64,000 nucleotides of DNA from Moorena producens 3L (GCF_000211815.1 NZ_GL890931.1:1-64000), one strand, 5' to 3'; counted from the first letter of the stretch, positions 44,093 to 53,834 are shown. The notes: a model not told the origin generated them from the sequence alone. Made by a program: numbers and translations.

Positions 44093-45535
44093 ATGGCGAT
44101 TGCCGGAGATTCAATTAAATTTGGGACAGACGGCTGGCGAGGTATCATTGCCGCCGATTTTACCTTCGAGCGCTTGGCAATAGTTGCCCCTGTTGCTGCT
44201 CAAGTTCTGGCAGATGCTTATGGGGAAACCACGGGTAGCCAAACGATTATAGTGGGTCATGACCGACGCTTCATGGCAGAAGACTTTGCCAAAAAAACTG
44301 CAGAGGTGGTTCAATCTGCTGGTTTTGATGTCTTACTCTCTAACAGTTATGCTCCTACACCAGCCTTCAGTTGGGCAGCCAAGTCCCAAAATGCTTTGGG
44401 AGCTTTGGTAATTACTGCTAGTCATAATCCTGGCAATTACCTAGGCTTAAAAGTCAAAGGAGCGTTTGGTGGATCAGTTCCTCTAGAAATAACTAAACAG
44501 ATTGAAGCCAAACTTTCTCAAGCACCAGCTACACCTAAGAAAGAGGGTAGTATCAAGACCTTTGACCCATGGTCAAGTTACTGTGATGCCTTAAGACAAA
44601 AGGTTGATATTGCCCTGATTCAACAGCTGATTAGTCAGGGTAAACTGACTGTCTTTGCCCATGTGATGAATGGTGCAGCAGCAGGAGGCTTGAACAAGAT
44701 TCTTGGGGTACCTATTATCGAAATTAAGGCCGAACGGGATCCCTTATTTGGTGGCAAATCCCCAGAACCTTTACCCGGTTATCTGTCTGAGCTATTTGAA
44801 GCGCTCCAGAGTCACCACCGCGAACCGGGTGTTGAATTAGCGGTTGGGTTGGCATTTGATGGGGATAGCGATCGCATTGCAGCGGCTGATGCTCAGGGCA
44901 ATTTCCTTAGCCCCCAAATCCTGATTCCCATCCTGATTGAACATCTAGCATCACGACGTAACTTTAGTGGTGAAGTGGTCAAAACCCTTAGTGGTTCTGA
45001 CCTAATTCCTAGAGTGGCAGCACTGTATAATTTGCCAGTTTATGAGACTGCTATCGGTTACAAGTATATTGCTGACCGGATGTTATCCACTCCTGCTTTG
45101 CTAGGGGGTGAGGAATCCGGAGGCATTGGCTATGGCAACCATATTCCTGAGCGAGATGCTTTATTATCAGCACTGTACATATTAGAAGCGATCGCTAAAT
45201 CTGGAAAAGACTTAAGTGAACTCTACAAGAGTCTCCAAGAGCAAACTGGCTATGCTTCTGCCTATGACCGGATCGATTTACATCTATCGGGGATGGAAGT
45301 GCGATCGCGTATACAAGAACAATTACAAACTCAGCCTCTCCAAGAAATTAATGGTCAGGCAGTGGTGGATTGCCAAACCACCGATGGGTACAAATTCCGT
45401 TTAGCTAACGACAGCTGGTTGCTGATTCGTTTTAGTGGCACTGAACCCTTATTGCGACTCTACTGTGAAGCAGCTACCCTTGAACAGGTAACTCAAACCT
45501 TGAACTGGGCTAAAGATTGGGCCAGTCAGTTTTAG
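44093..45535 (+). CDS. Phosphoglucomutase/phosphomannomutase family protein
   Basis: An alpha-D-phosphohexomutase of 480 residues. The catalytic phosphoserine is S110 in ITASHNPG. The metal loop is FDGDSDRIA, the sugar loop is GGEESGGIGYG and the phosphate loop is RFSGTEPLLRLY. It interconverts hexose 1- and 6-phosphates for glycogen, cell-wall or nucleotide-sugar synthesis. The exact substrate (glucose, mannose or both) cannot be fixed from sequence. It stands alone. Confidence 0.93.
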   Translation: MAIAGDSIKFGTDGWRGIIAADFTFERLAIVAPVAAQVLADAYGETTGSQTIIVGHDRRFMAEDFAKKTAEVVQSAGFDVLLSNSYAPTPAFSWAAKSQNALGALVITASHNPGNYLGLKVKGAFGGSVPLEITKQIEAKLSQAPATPKKEGSIKTFDPWSSYCDALRQKVDIALIQQLISQGKLTVFAHVMNGAAAGGLNKILGVPIIEIKAERDPLFGGKSPEPLPGYLSELFEALQSHHREPGVELAVGLAFDGDSDRIAAADAQGNFLSPQILIPILIEHLASRRNFSGEVVKTLSGSDLIPRVAALYNLPVYETAIGYKYIADRMLSTPALLGGEESGGIGYGNHIPERDALLSALYILEAIAKSGKDLSELYKSLQEQTGYASAYDRIDLHLSGMEVRSRIQEQLQTQPLQEINGQAVVDCQTTDGYKFRLANDSWLLIRFSGTEPLLRLYCEAATLEQVTQTLNWAKDWASQF

Positions 45536-45709
45536 AGTTGAAATGTTGGATTAGTGTTGGATTTTGGGTTAGCTGGTTTTGGGTGCGATATTGAAAATCT
45601 GGGCAATGGTTAAGTAAGATCACAATCGGGCATTAAACGCTGCTTGAACTGTATCGAATTGACTCTGATTGCCAGTTAACCTTTCATCAAACAATCTGAC
45701 CTTGTTGCT

Positions 45710-46324
45710 TTGAGTAATCCAAAATCCCAACATCAAACCCCAAATTTGCTGCCAAAATTGCTGGTTGTAGCTACAGGCAATCCTGGTAAGCTGCGGGAAA
45801 TGCAGACATACCTAGATTCTTTGGACTGGGAATTGCAGTTAAAGCCACCAGAGCTAGAGATTGAAGAAACTGGGGATACATTTGCTGCCAATGCTTGTCT
45901 GAAGGCATCAGTAGTAGCCCAGACAACTGGAAAATGGGCAATTGCTGATGATTCCGGTTTGCAAGTCGATGCCCTAGATGGTGCTCCAGGGATTTATTCT
46001 GCACGCTACGGCAAAACCGACCAAGAGCGAATTGACCGGCTACTGGGGGAGCTAGGTTTGGAAGTCAATCGGCAAGCCCAGTTTGTTTGTGTAGTGGCGA
46101 TTGCCCGTCCAGATGGTGCGATCGCTTTCCAAGCTGAAGGGATTTGTCGGGGAGAAATTTTGCCAGCTCCTCGGGGAACTGGTGGCTTTGGCTACGACCC
46201 AATTTTTTTTGTTCCAGAGCAGGGGTTGACCTTTGCTGAGATGGAGCCTGAGATCAAGCGATCCTGCTCTCATCGTGGCAAGGCTTTTGAATTACTACTG
46301 CCTCAGTTGAAACATTTAGGTTAA
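45710..46324 (+). CDS. rdgB: Non-canonical purine NTP pyrophosphatase (RdgB/HAM1)
   Basis: Hydrolyses ITP, dITP and XTP to monophosphates and so cleans the nucleotide pool. The sequence shows LLVVATGNPGKLREM, the acidic EETGDTFAANACLKA, IADDSGLQVDALDGAPGIYSARY and GTGGFGYDPIFFVPE, all diagnostic. The frame opens with TTG 45710; the true start is uncertain because no ATG lies in a suitable position before LLVVATGN. The length of about 190-204 is normal. Confidence 0.94.
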   Translation: MSNPKSQHQTPNLLPKLLVVATGNPGKLREMQTYLDSLDWELQLKPPELEIEETGDTFAANACLKASVVAQTTGKWAIADDSGLQVDALDGAPGIYSARYGKTDQERIDRLLGELGLEVNRQAQFVCVVAIARPDGAIAFQAEGICRGEILPAPRGTGGFGYDPIFFVPEQGLTFAEMEPEIKRSCSHRGKAFELLLPQLKHLG

Positions 46325-46512
46325 CTAGCGTGGGATACTCTTAAACCGTCAATTCCCTATAAAAATCAACTGAGGCACGCTAACTCGGTAAACTGTGCCT
46401 CGCAATTAAACCCCTAAAAATAGGGATAAATCAGTATTTAACAGCATGAAATGGACATGGATATTTTTATAGCGCTAGTGTATAATCAAGGTATAGGACT
46501 TAGCTGTTGATA

Positions 46513-47985
46513 ATGCCAAAGAAAGTAGGAGCAACAAAAAAGATATCAACTCAAGTTGTCCCAGTAGTGGGGATGACTGGATCGGTTGAAATTGAGTTGC
46601 TGTCTACTATGAAAAAGCTGGGGGTAGTTAGGTCTGAGTCTTACAACAAGCTAGGTAGCATTAGCTATTGGGGACTTGACTGGAAGAAAGCTTACCCAGA
46701 AGTTAGAAGTTTTAGACCTCCCGAATCATTGGGACTACCCTCTAAATTGATGGAATGGACGGTTAGCGATGTAGCCAAGGCCATTACAGCGAGCCAGGCG
46801 GCCTGTATAGAGGTAGTAATAAAGAAGGTCTATCGTAAATTTCCTGGAGATAAGAATAAAAAAACCAGAAAAGAGCTTTGTCAACAACTAAAAACCTTGA
46901 CTTTCCTAGAAAGTTCATTGCTGCACAGACTCGTAAGAAAAGAGTTCCAAAAAGGACATTCTTGGGTTAGGAACCAGATAGTTTATCAACAAGGATGTTA
47001 TAGCTGCCAGCAACTCTCTCGTAATACCTATCAACTGGAATTGGCGGGATTAAGGAGAGGGAAGAGGAACAGGATAGTGGTCAGATCTAATCGAAAAATC
47101 AAAGGACAGATTAGGTTGATCTACAACAAACTTCAGCAAAGATTTGAAATTCACTTCTTAGTAAACCATGGCACTTCAGAAATACCTGCCGACCGTCAGA
47201 GTATTGGAGTAGACAAGGGATACACTGAAGCATTCTATGACTCAGAAGGTCAGGGACACGGGAAAGGACTAGGTAAAGTAGCTACAATAAAATCAGATAG
47301 AATATGTAAAAAAAATCGAAACAGAGGAAAGCTGTGGGCTATTCACCGGAAACTAGAAAAGATAGACTCAGCCAAGTCTGCTAGAATACTAAGAAACAAT
47401 CTGAGCAGAAAGACCGAGAATAAACGATACAGGAGAAACCAATCAGAACTAAAGGCAATAATAGGAGCTGCCTCAAAGTCTCTTTTTGATGAAAAATCCT
47501 TAAAAGTATTTGCAGAAGATTTAACACAACCGTTTAAGAATAAGCGTCAGTCTAAGGCTATGTCCCGCAAACTCAATAGTTGGATGATTGGAGTTATGCG
47601 GGACTCCTTGCATAAATGGGCGAATTGGACTGGCTCGGTTGTCACGGAAGTTCAGCCTAGTTACACGTCGCAAGTTGACTCCAGGAATGGAACCCTATTA
47701 GGGAAAAGGACTGGGGATAACTTTACCGGATTTGATGGGGTCGTGTTACAGGCTGACCACAATGCCGCCAAGAACATCCTTGCTAGGGGTGCGGACAAGG
47801 AAATTTCTCGGTTCTCTTCTAGGGCTGAGGTTCAGGCAGTGTTGTTGCGTCGTACCGCGCGTTTCTTGAAAGGTATGGGACTGAGCTTGCTAGATGCAGT
47901 TGAGCTTGGCTGGCTTGACTCCAAACATAGCAAAACTCAGGCTTTCAAGCAACTCCTGACCGGGATGCCAGGAACGTCCAAATAG
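46513..47985 (+). CDS. tnpB: TnpB-family RuvC nuclease without a zinc ribbon, solo
   Basis: A 490-residue TnpB/OrfB-type protein, the family of RNA-guided nucleases ancestral to Cas12. RuvC acids are D234 in IGVDKGY, E335 in FAEDLTQPF and D415 in ADHNAAKNIL. The usual zinc-ribbon CxxC pairs between E and D are missing; the segment reads PSYTSQVDSRNGTLLGKRTGDNF instead. ATG 46513 (MPKKVG) is preferred over TTG 46507. There is no adjacent TnpA. Known TnpB guide RNAs come from the 3' end and beyond, so 47900-48130 is the place to look. It lies between rdgB and the convergent glnB. Confidence 0.85.
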   Translation: MPKKVGATKKISTQVVPVVGMTGSVEIELLSTMKKLGVVRSESYNKLGSISYWGLDWKKAYPEVRSFRPPESLGLPSKLMEWTVSDVAKAITASQAACIEVVIKKVYRKFPGDKNKKTRKELCQQLKTLTFLESSLLHRLVRKEFQKGHSWVRNQIVYQQGCYSCQQLSRNTYQLELAGLRRGKRNRIVVRSNRKIKGQIRLIYNKLQQRFEIHFLVNHGTSEIPADRQSIGVDKGYTEAFYDSEGQGHGKGLGKVATIKSDRICKKNRNRGKLWAIHRKLEKIDSAKSARILRNNLSRKTENKRYRRNQSELKAIIGAASKSLFDEKSLKVFAEDLTQPFKNKRQSKAMSRKLNSWMIGVMRDSLHKWANWTGSVVTEVQPSYTSQVDSRNGTLLGKRTGDNFTGFDGVVLQADHNAAKNILARGADKEISRFSSRAEVQAVLLRRTARFLKGMGLSLLDAVELGWLDSKHSKTQAFKQLLTGMPGTSK

Positions 47986-48137
47986 ACGAGTGGGAGGTTC
48001 AACTCCAATTACTGTACGACCACTCCTCACTTGGACAACAATAAATTGCACCTTGACCGGATTATCTGGGTTTATCCCAACTTATACCGGTTTAAGAGTA
48101 TCCCTCAGCTCCCTTGGTATATTGGTATATAGGATAT

Positions 48138-48476
48138 TTAGACGGCTTCTAGATTTTTTTCCCCAGTACGAATTCTGACCACCTGATCGACGGGGCTAAT
48201 GAAAATTTTACCGTCGCCAATTTCACCGGTGCGAGCTGCAGCGATCACTTTGTCTACGACCATATCGACTTGTTCATCTTCTACGACGATTTCTACTTTG
48301 AGTTTTTGTAGGAATTCCACAGTGTACTCTGAACCGCGATAACGTTCAGTCTGACCTTTCTGGCGTCCAAAGCCTCGGACCTCAGACACTGTCATTCCTA
48401 CAATGCCAGCGTTGACTAGGGCGATTTTGACTTCGTCCAGCTTAAATGGCCGGATGATGGCTTCTACTTTTTTCAA
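48138..48476 (-). CDS. glnB: Nitrogen regulatory protein PII
   Basis: PII integrates 2-oxoglutarate, ATP/ADP and nitrogen status. The 112-residue protein begins MKKVEAIIRPFKLDEVK. The T-loop has RYRGSEYTVEFL with S49 and Y51; S49 is the phosphorylation site in cyanobacteria. The B-loop TGEIGDGKIFI and C-loop RIRTGE are intact. It is complete and stands alone, convergent with the tnpB gene. Confidence 0.97.
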   Translation of the reverse strand: MKKVEAIIRPFKLDEVKIALVNAGIVGMTVSEVRGFGRQKGQTERYRGSEYTVEFLQKLKVEIVVEDEQVDMVVDKVIAAARTGEIGDGKIFISPVDQVVRIRTGEKNLEAV

Positions 48477-48560
48477 GCTCCTAACTCCTCAGTTGTTCTG
48501 CTATTCATTTGTTATATGATAAGCATGACACTTTATCTGACTGTGGATGTGGAAATTTTT

Positions 48561-48574
48561 GTAAATGCTGATAG
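48561..48574 (-). promoter_or_regulatory. Possible NtcA box upstream of glnB
   Basis: On the minus strand the sequence is CTA-N8-TAC, one base from the NtcA consensus GTA-N8-TAC. About 25 bases further is taaagt, a -10-like hexamer. glnB is a known NtcA target in cyanobacteria. The weak match keeps confidence low. Confidence 0.35.
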
Positions 48575-48798
48575 GGTAACTCTCAAGTGTTGATCTCGAT
48601 TGATCAACCGCGAAGACGACTCGCTTTTCTATACTTATCGATATATTAGCTGCACAGGTATTTGGTGACTGCCCACCAACTCATGCTCCCCTGCTTTTAT
48701 GCCGCACGCATCCTTCCCGTCTTTGCAGTTCATTCCCTTAACTATACCTTGAGCCTGTGGCAAAATTGAGGTAAGCCCATCTATTCACCATTCCCAGC

Positions 48799-51700
48799 AT
48801 GACCGCAACCACACCCACCCTGGCAACCAAATACGAACCCAAAACCACCGAAGCCAAGTGGCAAAAATACTGGGAAGAAAACCAAGTCTTCAAAGCTGAC
48901 CCAAATCACCAGGGTGAACCCTACTGCGTTGTTATCCCCCCACCTAACGTTACTGGGAAGTTGCACATGGGTCATGCCTTCGAGAGTGCCCTGATTGACA
49001 CCCTCGTGCGTTACCACCGGATGACAGGACGCAATACCCTGTGGCTACCGGGAACTGACCACGCTAGTATTGCTGTACAAACCATTCTCGATAGACAGCT
49101 AGAAGCTGAAGGCAAAACCCGCTATGACTTGGGACGGGAAAAGTTTCTTGAACGGGCTTGGGTGTGGAAGGAAGAATCAGGTGGCACCATCGTTAACCAG
49201 CTGAGGCGTTTGGGAGTCTCGGTGGATTGGTCGCGGGAACGCTTCACGATGGATGAAGGCTTATCGAAAGCGGTAATTGAAGCCTTTGTCCAACTTTATG
49301 ATCAGGGACTGATTTATCGGGGCGAATATATGGTCAACTGGTGTCCAGCCTCGGAGTCGGCTGTATCAGATTTGGAAGTGGAAAATAAGGAAGTTGATGG
49401 GCATTTGTGGCATTTTCGATATCCCCTGACTGATAGCAATGGTTTTGTGGAAGTAGCTACCACTAGACCAGAAACTATGTTGGGGGATACGGCGGTTGCA
49501 GTTAATCCTGATGATGAACGCTACCAGGATTTAATTGGTAAAACTGTAACCTTGCCAATTATGGGACGAGAAATTCCGATTATTGCTGATGAGTTGGTTG
49601 ATCCAGGGTTTGGCACCGGTTGTGTCAAGGTAACTCCTGCCCATGACCCTAATGACTTTCAAATGGGTCAGCGTCATAGTCTGCCATTCATTAACATCAT
49701 GAATAAGAATGGCACCTTAAATGAAAAGGCTGGCCCTTTCCAAGGACAAGACCGGTTTGAAGCCCGGAAAAATGTGGTGAAGCAGCTCGAAGCAGAAGAG
49801 CTGTTGCTTAAGGTAGAGGACTACAAACATACGGTACCCTATAGCGATCGCGGAAAGGTTCCTGTTGAACCCCTAATCTCAACGCAATGGTTTGTCAAAA
49901 TTCGCCCCCTAGCTGACAGAGCCCTAGAGTCTCTTGACCAGCACCATTCACCAGTATTTATCCCGGAACGTTGGACAAAGGTCTACCGAGATTGGCTGGT
50001 GAAATTAAAAGACTGGTGCATTTCCCGCCAACTCTGGTGGGGACACCAAATTCCGGCTTGGTATGTGGTGAGTGAAACCAATGGCACAATCACTAGCGAG
50101 ACTCCGTTTATTGTGGCTCACCATGAAGCAGAGGCTAAGAAAAAAGCCATAGCAAAATTTGGAGAAAATGTCAAGCTAGAGCAAGACCCAGATGTGCTGG
50201 ATACCTGGTTTTCTTCAGGATTGTGGCCCTTCTCTACTATGGGGTGGCCTGATCAGACCAAGGATTTGAAGACTTACTATCCCACTACCACCCTGGTAAC
50301 AGGTTTTGACATCATTTTCTTCTGGGTTGCCCGCATGACCATGATGGCAAGACATTTTACGGGTCAGATGCCGTTTAAGAGTGTTTACATCCACGGGCTA
50401 GTGCGGGATGAGAACAATAAGAAAATGTCTAAGTCCGCTAACAATGGTATTGACCCCTTAATCCTGATTGACAAGTATGGTACGGATGCCGTGCGCTATA
50501 CCTTGGTTCGGGAAGTGGCAGGTGCAGGTCAAGATATCCGATTAGAGTATGACCGCAAGACGGATGAGTCAGCTTCTGTAGAAGCATCCCGCAATTTTGC
50601 CAATAAACTGTGGAATGCAGCCCGGTTTGTAATGCTAAACCTTGATGGTAAGACTCCCGAAGAGTTGGGTCAACCAACAGTAGAGGCATTGGAATTATGC
50701 GATCGCTGGATTCTTTCCCGTTTTCATCAAGTGGTGCGTCAAACTAGGGATGATCTAGATGCTTATGGCTTGGGAGAAGCGGCTAAGGGACTTTATGAGT
50801 TCATCTGGGGTGATTTTTGTGATTGGTACATTGAACTGGTAAAACCTAGGCTGCGTCAGGATGCCAATTCTCCGTCGCGGGTTGTGGCACAGCAAACTCT
50901 AGCTTACGTTTTAGAGGGTATCCTAAAGCTCCTCCATCCCTTCATGCCCCATATTACTGAAGAAATCTGGCACACCTTGACCCATAAATCTGGGGAGGTG
51001 TTGGCGCTACAACCTTATCCTATAGAGTACCTAGATGGTCAAACTGGGGAAGAGGAACTACAGACAACGGAGAGCGAACTGCTAACCGATAATACATCCG
51101 ATTATCCTGATGCCCAATCACCGAGGTCAGGAACATCTTTGTCTAAGGAAAAGGAAATCTCTAAGCAAAGTGTAGCTGTATTGTTTAAAGTGCCAGAAAT
51201 TTCTAGGAAGTTGTTCGAGGACTACAAAGAACCGATAATCGCAGCAGGGTTGGTTGTGGGAGTAATTATTGCCCTGAATATCCTCACAGCCTTCGTGGGT
51301 GCGCTCAATCGCATTTCCTTAGTCTCAACTAGTTTAGAACTGATTGGTCTAGGATATGCCATTTGGTTTGTTTCCCGTTATGTGCTCAAGGCTGAGAATC
51401 GTCAAGAGTTATCGGAAAAAATTAAATCCATCAAAGCAGAAATTGTTGGTAAGGAAGACAGTCAGCAATCCTCGGAATTGAGTAAAATTGAGTCCAAAAT
51501 GGGGATGATTGATGGAAATATACAACAGGGAGAAGATATTAAAGATATAGAAGATATCAAAGATATAGAAGAGGGGCAGGTTAGAATAGACCATGACGTT
51601 CCGCCCATAGGCAATACCCACTCTTCTATATCCCCAAGTTCTCTAATTGACTCAGAACTAGAGCAAAGGTTTGAGCTGCTGATCGGTACAATCCGTACTA

Positions 51701-52131
51701 TCCGCAACCTCCGGGCTGAAGCAGAGATTAAACCAGGGGTGACCGCACCTGTTATTCTGCAAAGCAGCAACAGTGACGAACGTCAAATTTTGGAAGCGGG
51801 TCAAGCCTATATCAAAGACATAGGTAAGGTCAATCAATTAACCATCACTCCAGCCTTGGAGAAAGAGGTAAAAAATACCATGGCGGGTGTAGTCGGCACA
51901 GTCCAGGTGCTAATTCCCCTAACTGGTGTGGTGGATGTGGATGCTCTACGGGCTAAGTTAGAAAAGAATTTAGGTAAAGTGGAGGCGGAAGTCAAATCCT
52001 TGTCTGGGCGTCTGGGTAATAAGAACTTTGTGAGTAAAGCTCCAGAAGCAGTGGTTAAGGGTGCTCAAGAGGCATTAGCTGAGGCTAAAAAGCAAGAGTC
52101 TATTTTACGCGATCGCTTAAATAGACTTTAA
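48799..52131 (+). CDS. valS: Valyl-tRNA synthetase with CAAD membrane domain
   Basis: A class I synthetase with the HIGH motif HMGH (56-59), the editing domain (TTRPETMLGDTAV), the KMSKS loop and the C-terminal coiled coil. Between the anticodon domain and the tail (about 748-953) is a 200-residue insertion. It contains two hydrophobic helices (about 812-834 and 844-862) with the flanking EYKEPI-like and ENRQELSEKI segments of the CAAD domain. CAAD domains anchor aminoacyl-tRNA synthetases to thylakoid membranes in filamentous cyanobacteria, ValRS included. A DIKDIEDIKDIEE microrepeat is in the linker. The protein of 1110 residues is therefore about 200 longer than usual. Confidence 0.95.
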   Translation: MTATTPTLATKYEPKTTEAKWQKYWEENQVFKADPNHQGEPYCVVIPPPNVTGKLHMGHAFESALIDTLVRYHRMTGRNTLWLPGTDHASIAVQTILDRQLEAEGKTRYDLGREKFLERAWVWKEESGGTIVNQLRRLGVSVDWSRERFTMDEGLSKAVIEAFVQLYDQGLIYRGEYMVNWCPASESAVSDLEVENKEVDGHLWHFRYPLTDSNGFVEVATTRPETMLGDTAVAVNPDDERYQDLIGKTVTLPIMGREIPIIADELVDPGFGTGCVKVTPAHDPNDFQMGQRHSLPFINIMNKNGTLNEKAGPFQGQDRFEARKNVVKQLEAEELLLKVEDYKHTVPYSDRGKVPVEPLISTQWFVKIRPLADRALESLDQHHSPVFIPERWTKVYRDWLVKLKDWCISRQLWWGHQIPAWYVVSETNGTITSETPFIVAHHEAEAKKKAIAKFGENVKLEQDPDVLDTWFSSGLWPFSTMGWPDQTKDLKTYYPTTTLVTGFDIIFFWVARMTMMARHFTGQMPFKSVYIHGLVRDENNKKMSKSANNGIDPLILIDKYGTDAVRYTLVREVAGAGQDIRLEYDRKTDESASVEASRNFANKLWNAARFVMLNLDGKTPEELGQPTVEALELCDRWILSRFHQVVRQTRDDLDAYGLGEAAKGLYEFIWGDFCDWYIELVKPRLRQDANSPSRVVAQQTLAYVLEGILKLLHPFMPHITEEIWHTLTHKSGEVLALQPYPIEYLDGQTGEEELQTTESELLTDNTSDYPDAQSPRSGTSLSKEKEISKQSVAVLFKVPEISRKLFEDYKEPIIAAGLVVGVIIALNILTAFVGALNRISLVSTSLELIGLGYAIWFVSRYVLKAENRQELSEKIKSIKAEIVGKEDSQQSSELSKIESKMGMIDGNIQQGEDIKDIEDIKDIEEGQVRIDHDVPPIGNTHSSISPSSLIDSELEQRFELLIGTIRTIRNLRAEAEIKPGVTAPVILQSSNSDERQILEAGQAYIKDIGKVNQLTITPALEKEVKNTMAGVVGTVQVLIPLTGVVDVDALRAKLEKNLGKVEAEVKSLSGRLGNKNFVSKAPEAVVKGAQEALAEAKKQESILRDRLNRL

Positions 52132-52153
52132 TCATATTTCAATCAAACCGGTA

Positions 52154-52621
52154 ATGCTACACCTAGCTCAAGTTCAAGACAATAACGATTTTGGCGGGCT
52201 CCAATTGCAACTACTTGCCCGCCAAAACTCTGATCAATTCTGGGAAGTCATTGAGCCAAGACCTGTCGCGTTTACTAATTCCCAAGCTTTAAAAGAAGGT
52301 TACTTAGTCTTAATCGATCTGGCTGAAACTCAAGAGGTAATCTCTATTCAATCTGCCACCGATTGGGTGTTAGATTTAGTCAAGAAGTATTTAACAGCTG
52401 AGGTTAAGTCTACCTTTTTAGAGGAAGAAATGAAACGGGCTGAACAATGGCGGCAAGAGCTAACCTTGAAAAGCCAAGGGTTAGATATCCGCGATTTAGA
52501 AGTAGAAGCACGTCGCGAAAAAATTGAAGCCTTAGCAGAAAACTTGAAATTGGAGAAGAAACAGCTGGAGCAAAAGGTAGCTCAATTGCAGGCTAAAATT
52601 GATCAAGCCGGTAATGAGTAA
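52154..52621 (+). CDS. Coiled-coil hypothetical protein after valS
   Basis: A 155-residue protein. The first half is compact (FWEVIEPRPVAFTN, GYLVLIDLAETQEV, DWVLDLVKKYLTAEV). The second half is a long charged helix from about 90 to 153 with heptads (EALAENLKLEKKQLEQKVAQLQ). There is no membrane segment. It starts 22 bases after the valS stop, so co-transcription is likely. No function is known; a simple repeat follows its stop. Confidence 0.7.
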   Translation: MLHLAQVQDNNDFGGLQLQLLARQNSDQFWEVIEPRPVAFTNSQALKEGYLVLIDLAETQEVISIQSATDWVLDLVKKYLTAEVKSTFLEEEMKRAEQWRQELTLKSQGLDIRDLEVEARREKIEALAENLKLEKKQLEQKVAQLQAKIDQAGNE

Positions 52622-52672
52622 AGGGAATAGGGAATAGGGAATAGGGAATAGGGAATAGGGAAACAGAGGGAG
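52621..52672. repeat. gggaata tandem repeat
   Basis: About six copies of gggaata follow directly after the coiled-coil gene stop. Confidence 0.9.
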
Positions 52673-52745
52673 GTGTGGGTCGAAATTCCTGTTGGAAGTA
52701 ACCAGGAAACTAAAAAAGTAATTTGTCAAGTAATTCGTAGTCTAC

Positions 52746-52775
52746 CCCCATTATCCCCGTAAGGGATAACAGGGG
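52746..52775. terminator. Hairpin between convergent genes
   Basis: ccccattatccc and gggataacagggg form a stem with one bulge around a cgtaa loop. It lies between two convergent genes and could stop both transcripts, but no clear T tract follows. Confidence 0.4.
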
Positions 52776-52784
52776 AGGAGGATA

Positions 52785-53453
52785 CTACCAATGAATCTGA
52801 CTTAAAATATACCGCAAGCGGTCATAATCATCCTTAAGTAAGACACTCAAGGTTCGTCCGGCCTTGACTAACCAGTCACGGTCAGTCTGACGAAGACGAT
52901 AAACTTCTCTAATTACAGCTGCTGTCAGGGGGTCTACTGGGGCACCATTAACTTCCAAAAGTGTTCGCAAAAAATCCAACTGTTCACTAAAGTGAATAAC
53001 CTCTGATGGTTCACACTGGTAGACAGGTTGATGAATTTGCGGGGGACGGGGTGGAAGATACTGATAGACTCGACCGTGATGGTTGCTAAAACCATTCACA
53101 CCCTCTTCGGAAGACATAAATCCAACGATGGCAGCACGAAACTCAGTTTTGAGCATGGCAAAAATCTGAGGCTGCTGCTCACGTAATTCTGCCAGTGACA
53201 ATCCTAAAGCTGTTGCTCGATGAACCGAGTCAATGGGGCTAGTGGTAGCATAATAAACTACAGCAAAAATTTGATTACCTGACTCATCATCTACAGATTT
53301 TACCCAGCTGCCAAAGGGAGGCATGACTGGAAAGCTTAGATCTTCTGGCTCTAAACATTGAGCAAGAAATTCTGTAGTTGCTGTTTCAATCACCTCAGCA
53401 AGGTGATTTTCTGAGCGATTGCTGGGAGTAAACTGGGGTAAGGGAAGGCGCAT
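52785..53453 (-). CDS. Conserved cyanobacterial protein, HAS-barrel-like
   Basis: A soluble 222-residue protein. The N-terminal half (PSNRSENHLAEVIETATTEFLAQCL, FPVMPPFGSWVKSVDDESG, FAVVYYATTSPIDSVHRATAL) has the layout of a HAS-barrel domain, a small beta-barrel otherwise found in HerA-type ATPases. The C-terminal part (about 150-222) is helical. The family seems conserved in cyanobacteria, but the function is unknown. The domain name is from memory and uncertain. It is upstream of the convergent coiled-coil gene. Confidence 0.65.
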   Translation of the reverse strand: MRLPLPQFTPSNRSENHLAEVIETATTEFLAQCLEPEDLSFPVMPPFGSWVKSVDDESGNQIFAVVYYATTSPIDSVHRATALGLSLAELREQQPQIFAMLKTEFRAAIVGFMSSEEGVNGFSNHHGRVYQYLPPRPPQIHQPVYQCEPSEVIHFSEQLDFLRTLLEVNGAPVDPLTAAVIREVYRLRQTDRDWLVKAGRTLSVLLKDDYDRLRYILSQIHW

Positions 53454-53521
53454 GGTTTAGCGATTAGTCATGATTAGTCATTAGTCATTAATTATTGATC
53501 TCTTTGATCTATGCCTGTCCA

Positions 53522-53713
53522 CTAACCCTTTTTACCAATTTTTGGTTTCACCTCTTCGATTTCCGACAGCTGAAACGTCACTAATTTATCCCAGTTACCT
53601 CCTTCAAACAGCACAGCTGCTTTACCATCACTAACCCTCTGTACTAGCCCCTCAAAGCGATAATAGGTATCGTCAACATTGATTACGCGAACTATAGAAC
53701 CTGGAAAAATCAT
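53522..53713 (-). CDS. ndhS: NDH-1 complex subunit S (NdhS)-like protein
   Basis: A small SH3-like protein, MIFPGSIVRVINVDDTYY followed by FEGLVQRVSDGKAAVLFEGG and WDKLVTFQLSEIEEV. This matches my memory of cyanobacterial NdhS, the ferredoxin-binding subunit of the photosynthetic NDH-1 complex at the thylakoid. The ATG at 53713 gives the typical 63-residue protein; the frame opens 20 codons earlier with an unrelated-looking stretch (MTNKSNIS). Confidence 0.75.
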   Translation of the reverse strand: MIFPGSIVRVINVDDTYYRFEGLVQRVSDGKAAVLFEGGNWDKLVTFQLSEIEEVKPKIGKKG

Positions 53714-53782
53714 GATTGCCTCAAAACTTAGATTTCCTTTACTAGGATAGGAGATATTGGACTTATTAGTCATTAAATCTTC

Positions 53783-53826
53783 GCGGCTGGATACCCCATC
53801 CTTCTTAAAGTGGGGAGGAAAGCCGC
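53783..53826. repeat. Subterminal palindrome at the 3' end of the IsrB element
   Basis: gcggct (53783-53788) pairs with agccgc (53821-53826) and encloses ccccatcc...gtgggg (53794-53815). A similar ccccatccatcct...gtgggg palindrome is at 55281-55305 beyond the other end. IS200/IS605-type elements carry such end hairpins in the same orientation, so these probably mark the element. Confidence 0.6.
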
Positions 53827-53834
53827 GCCTCCAA

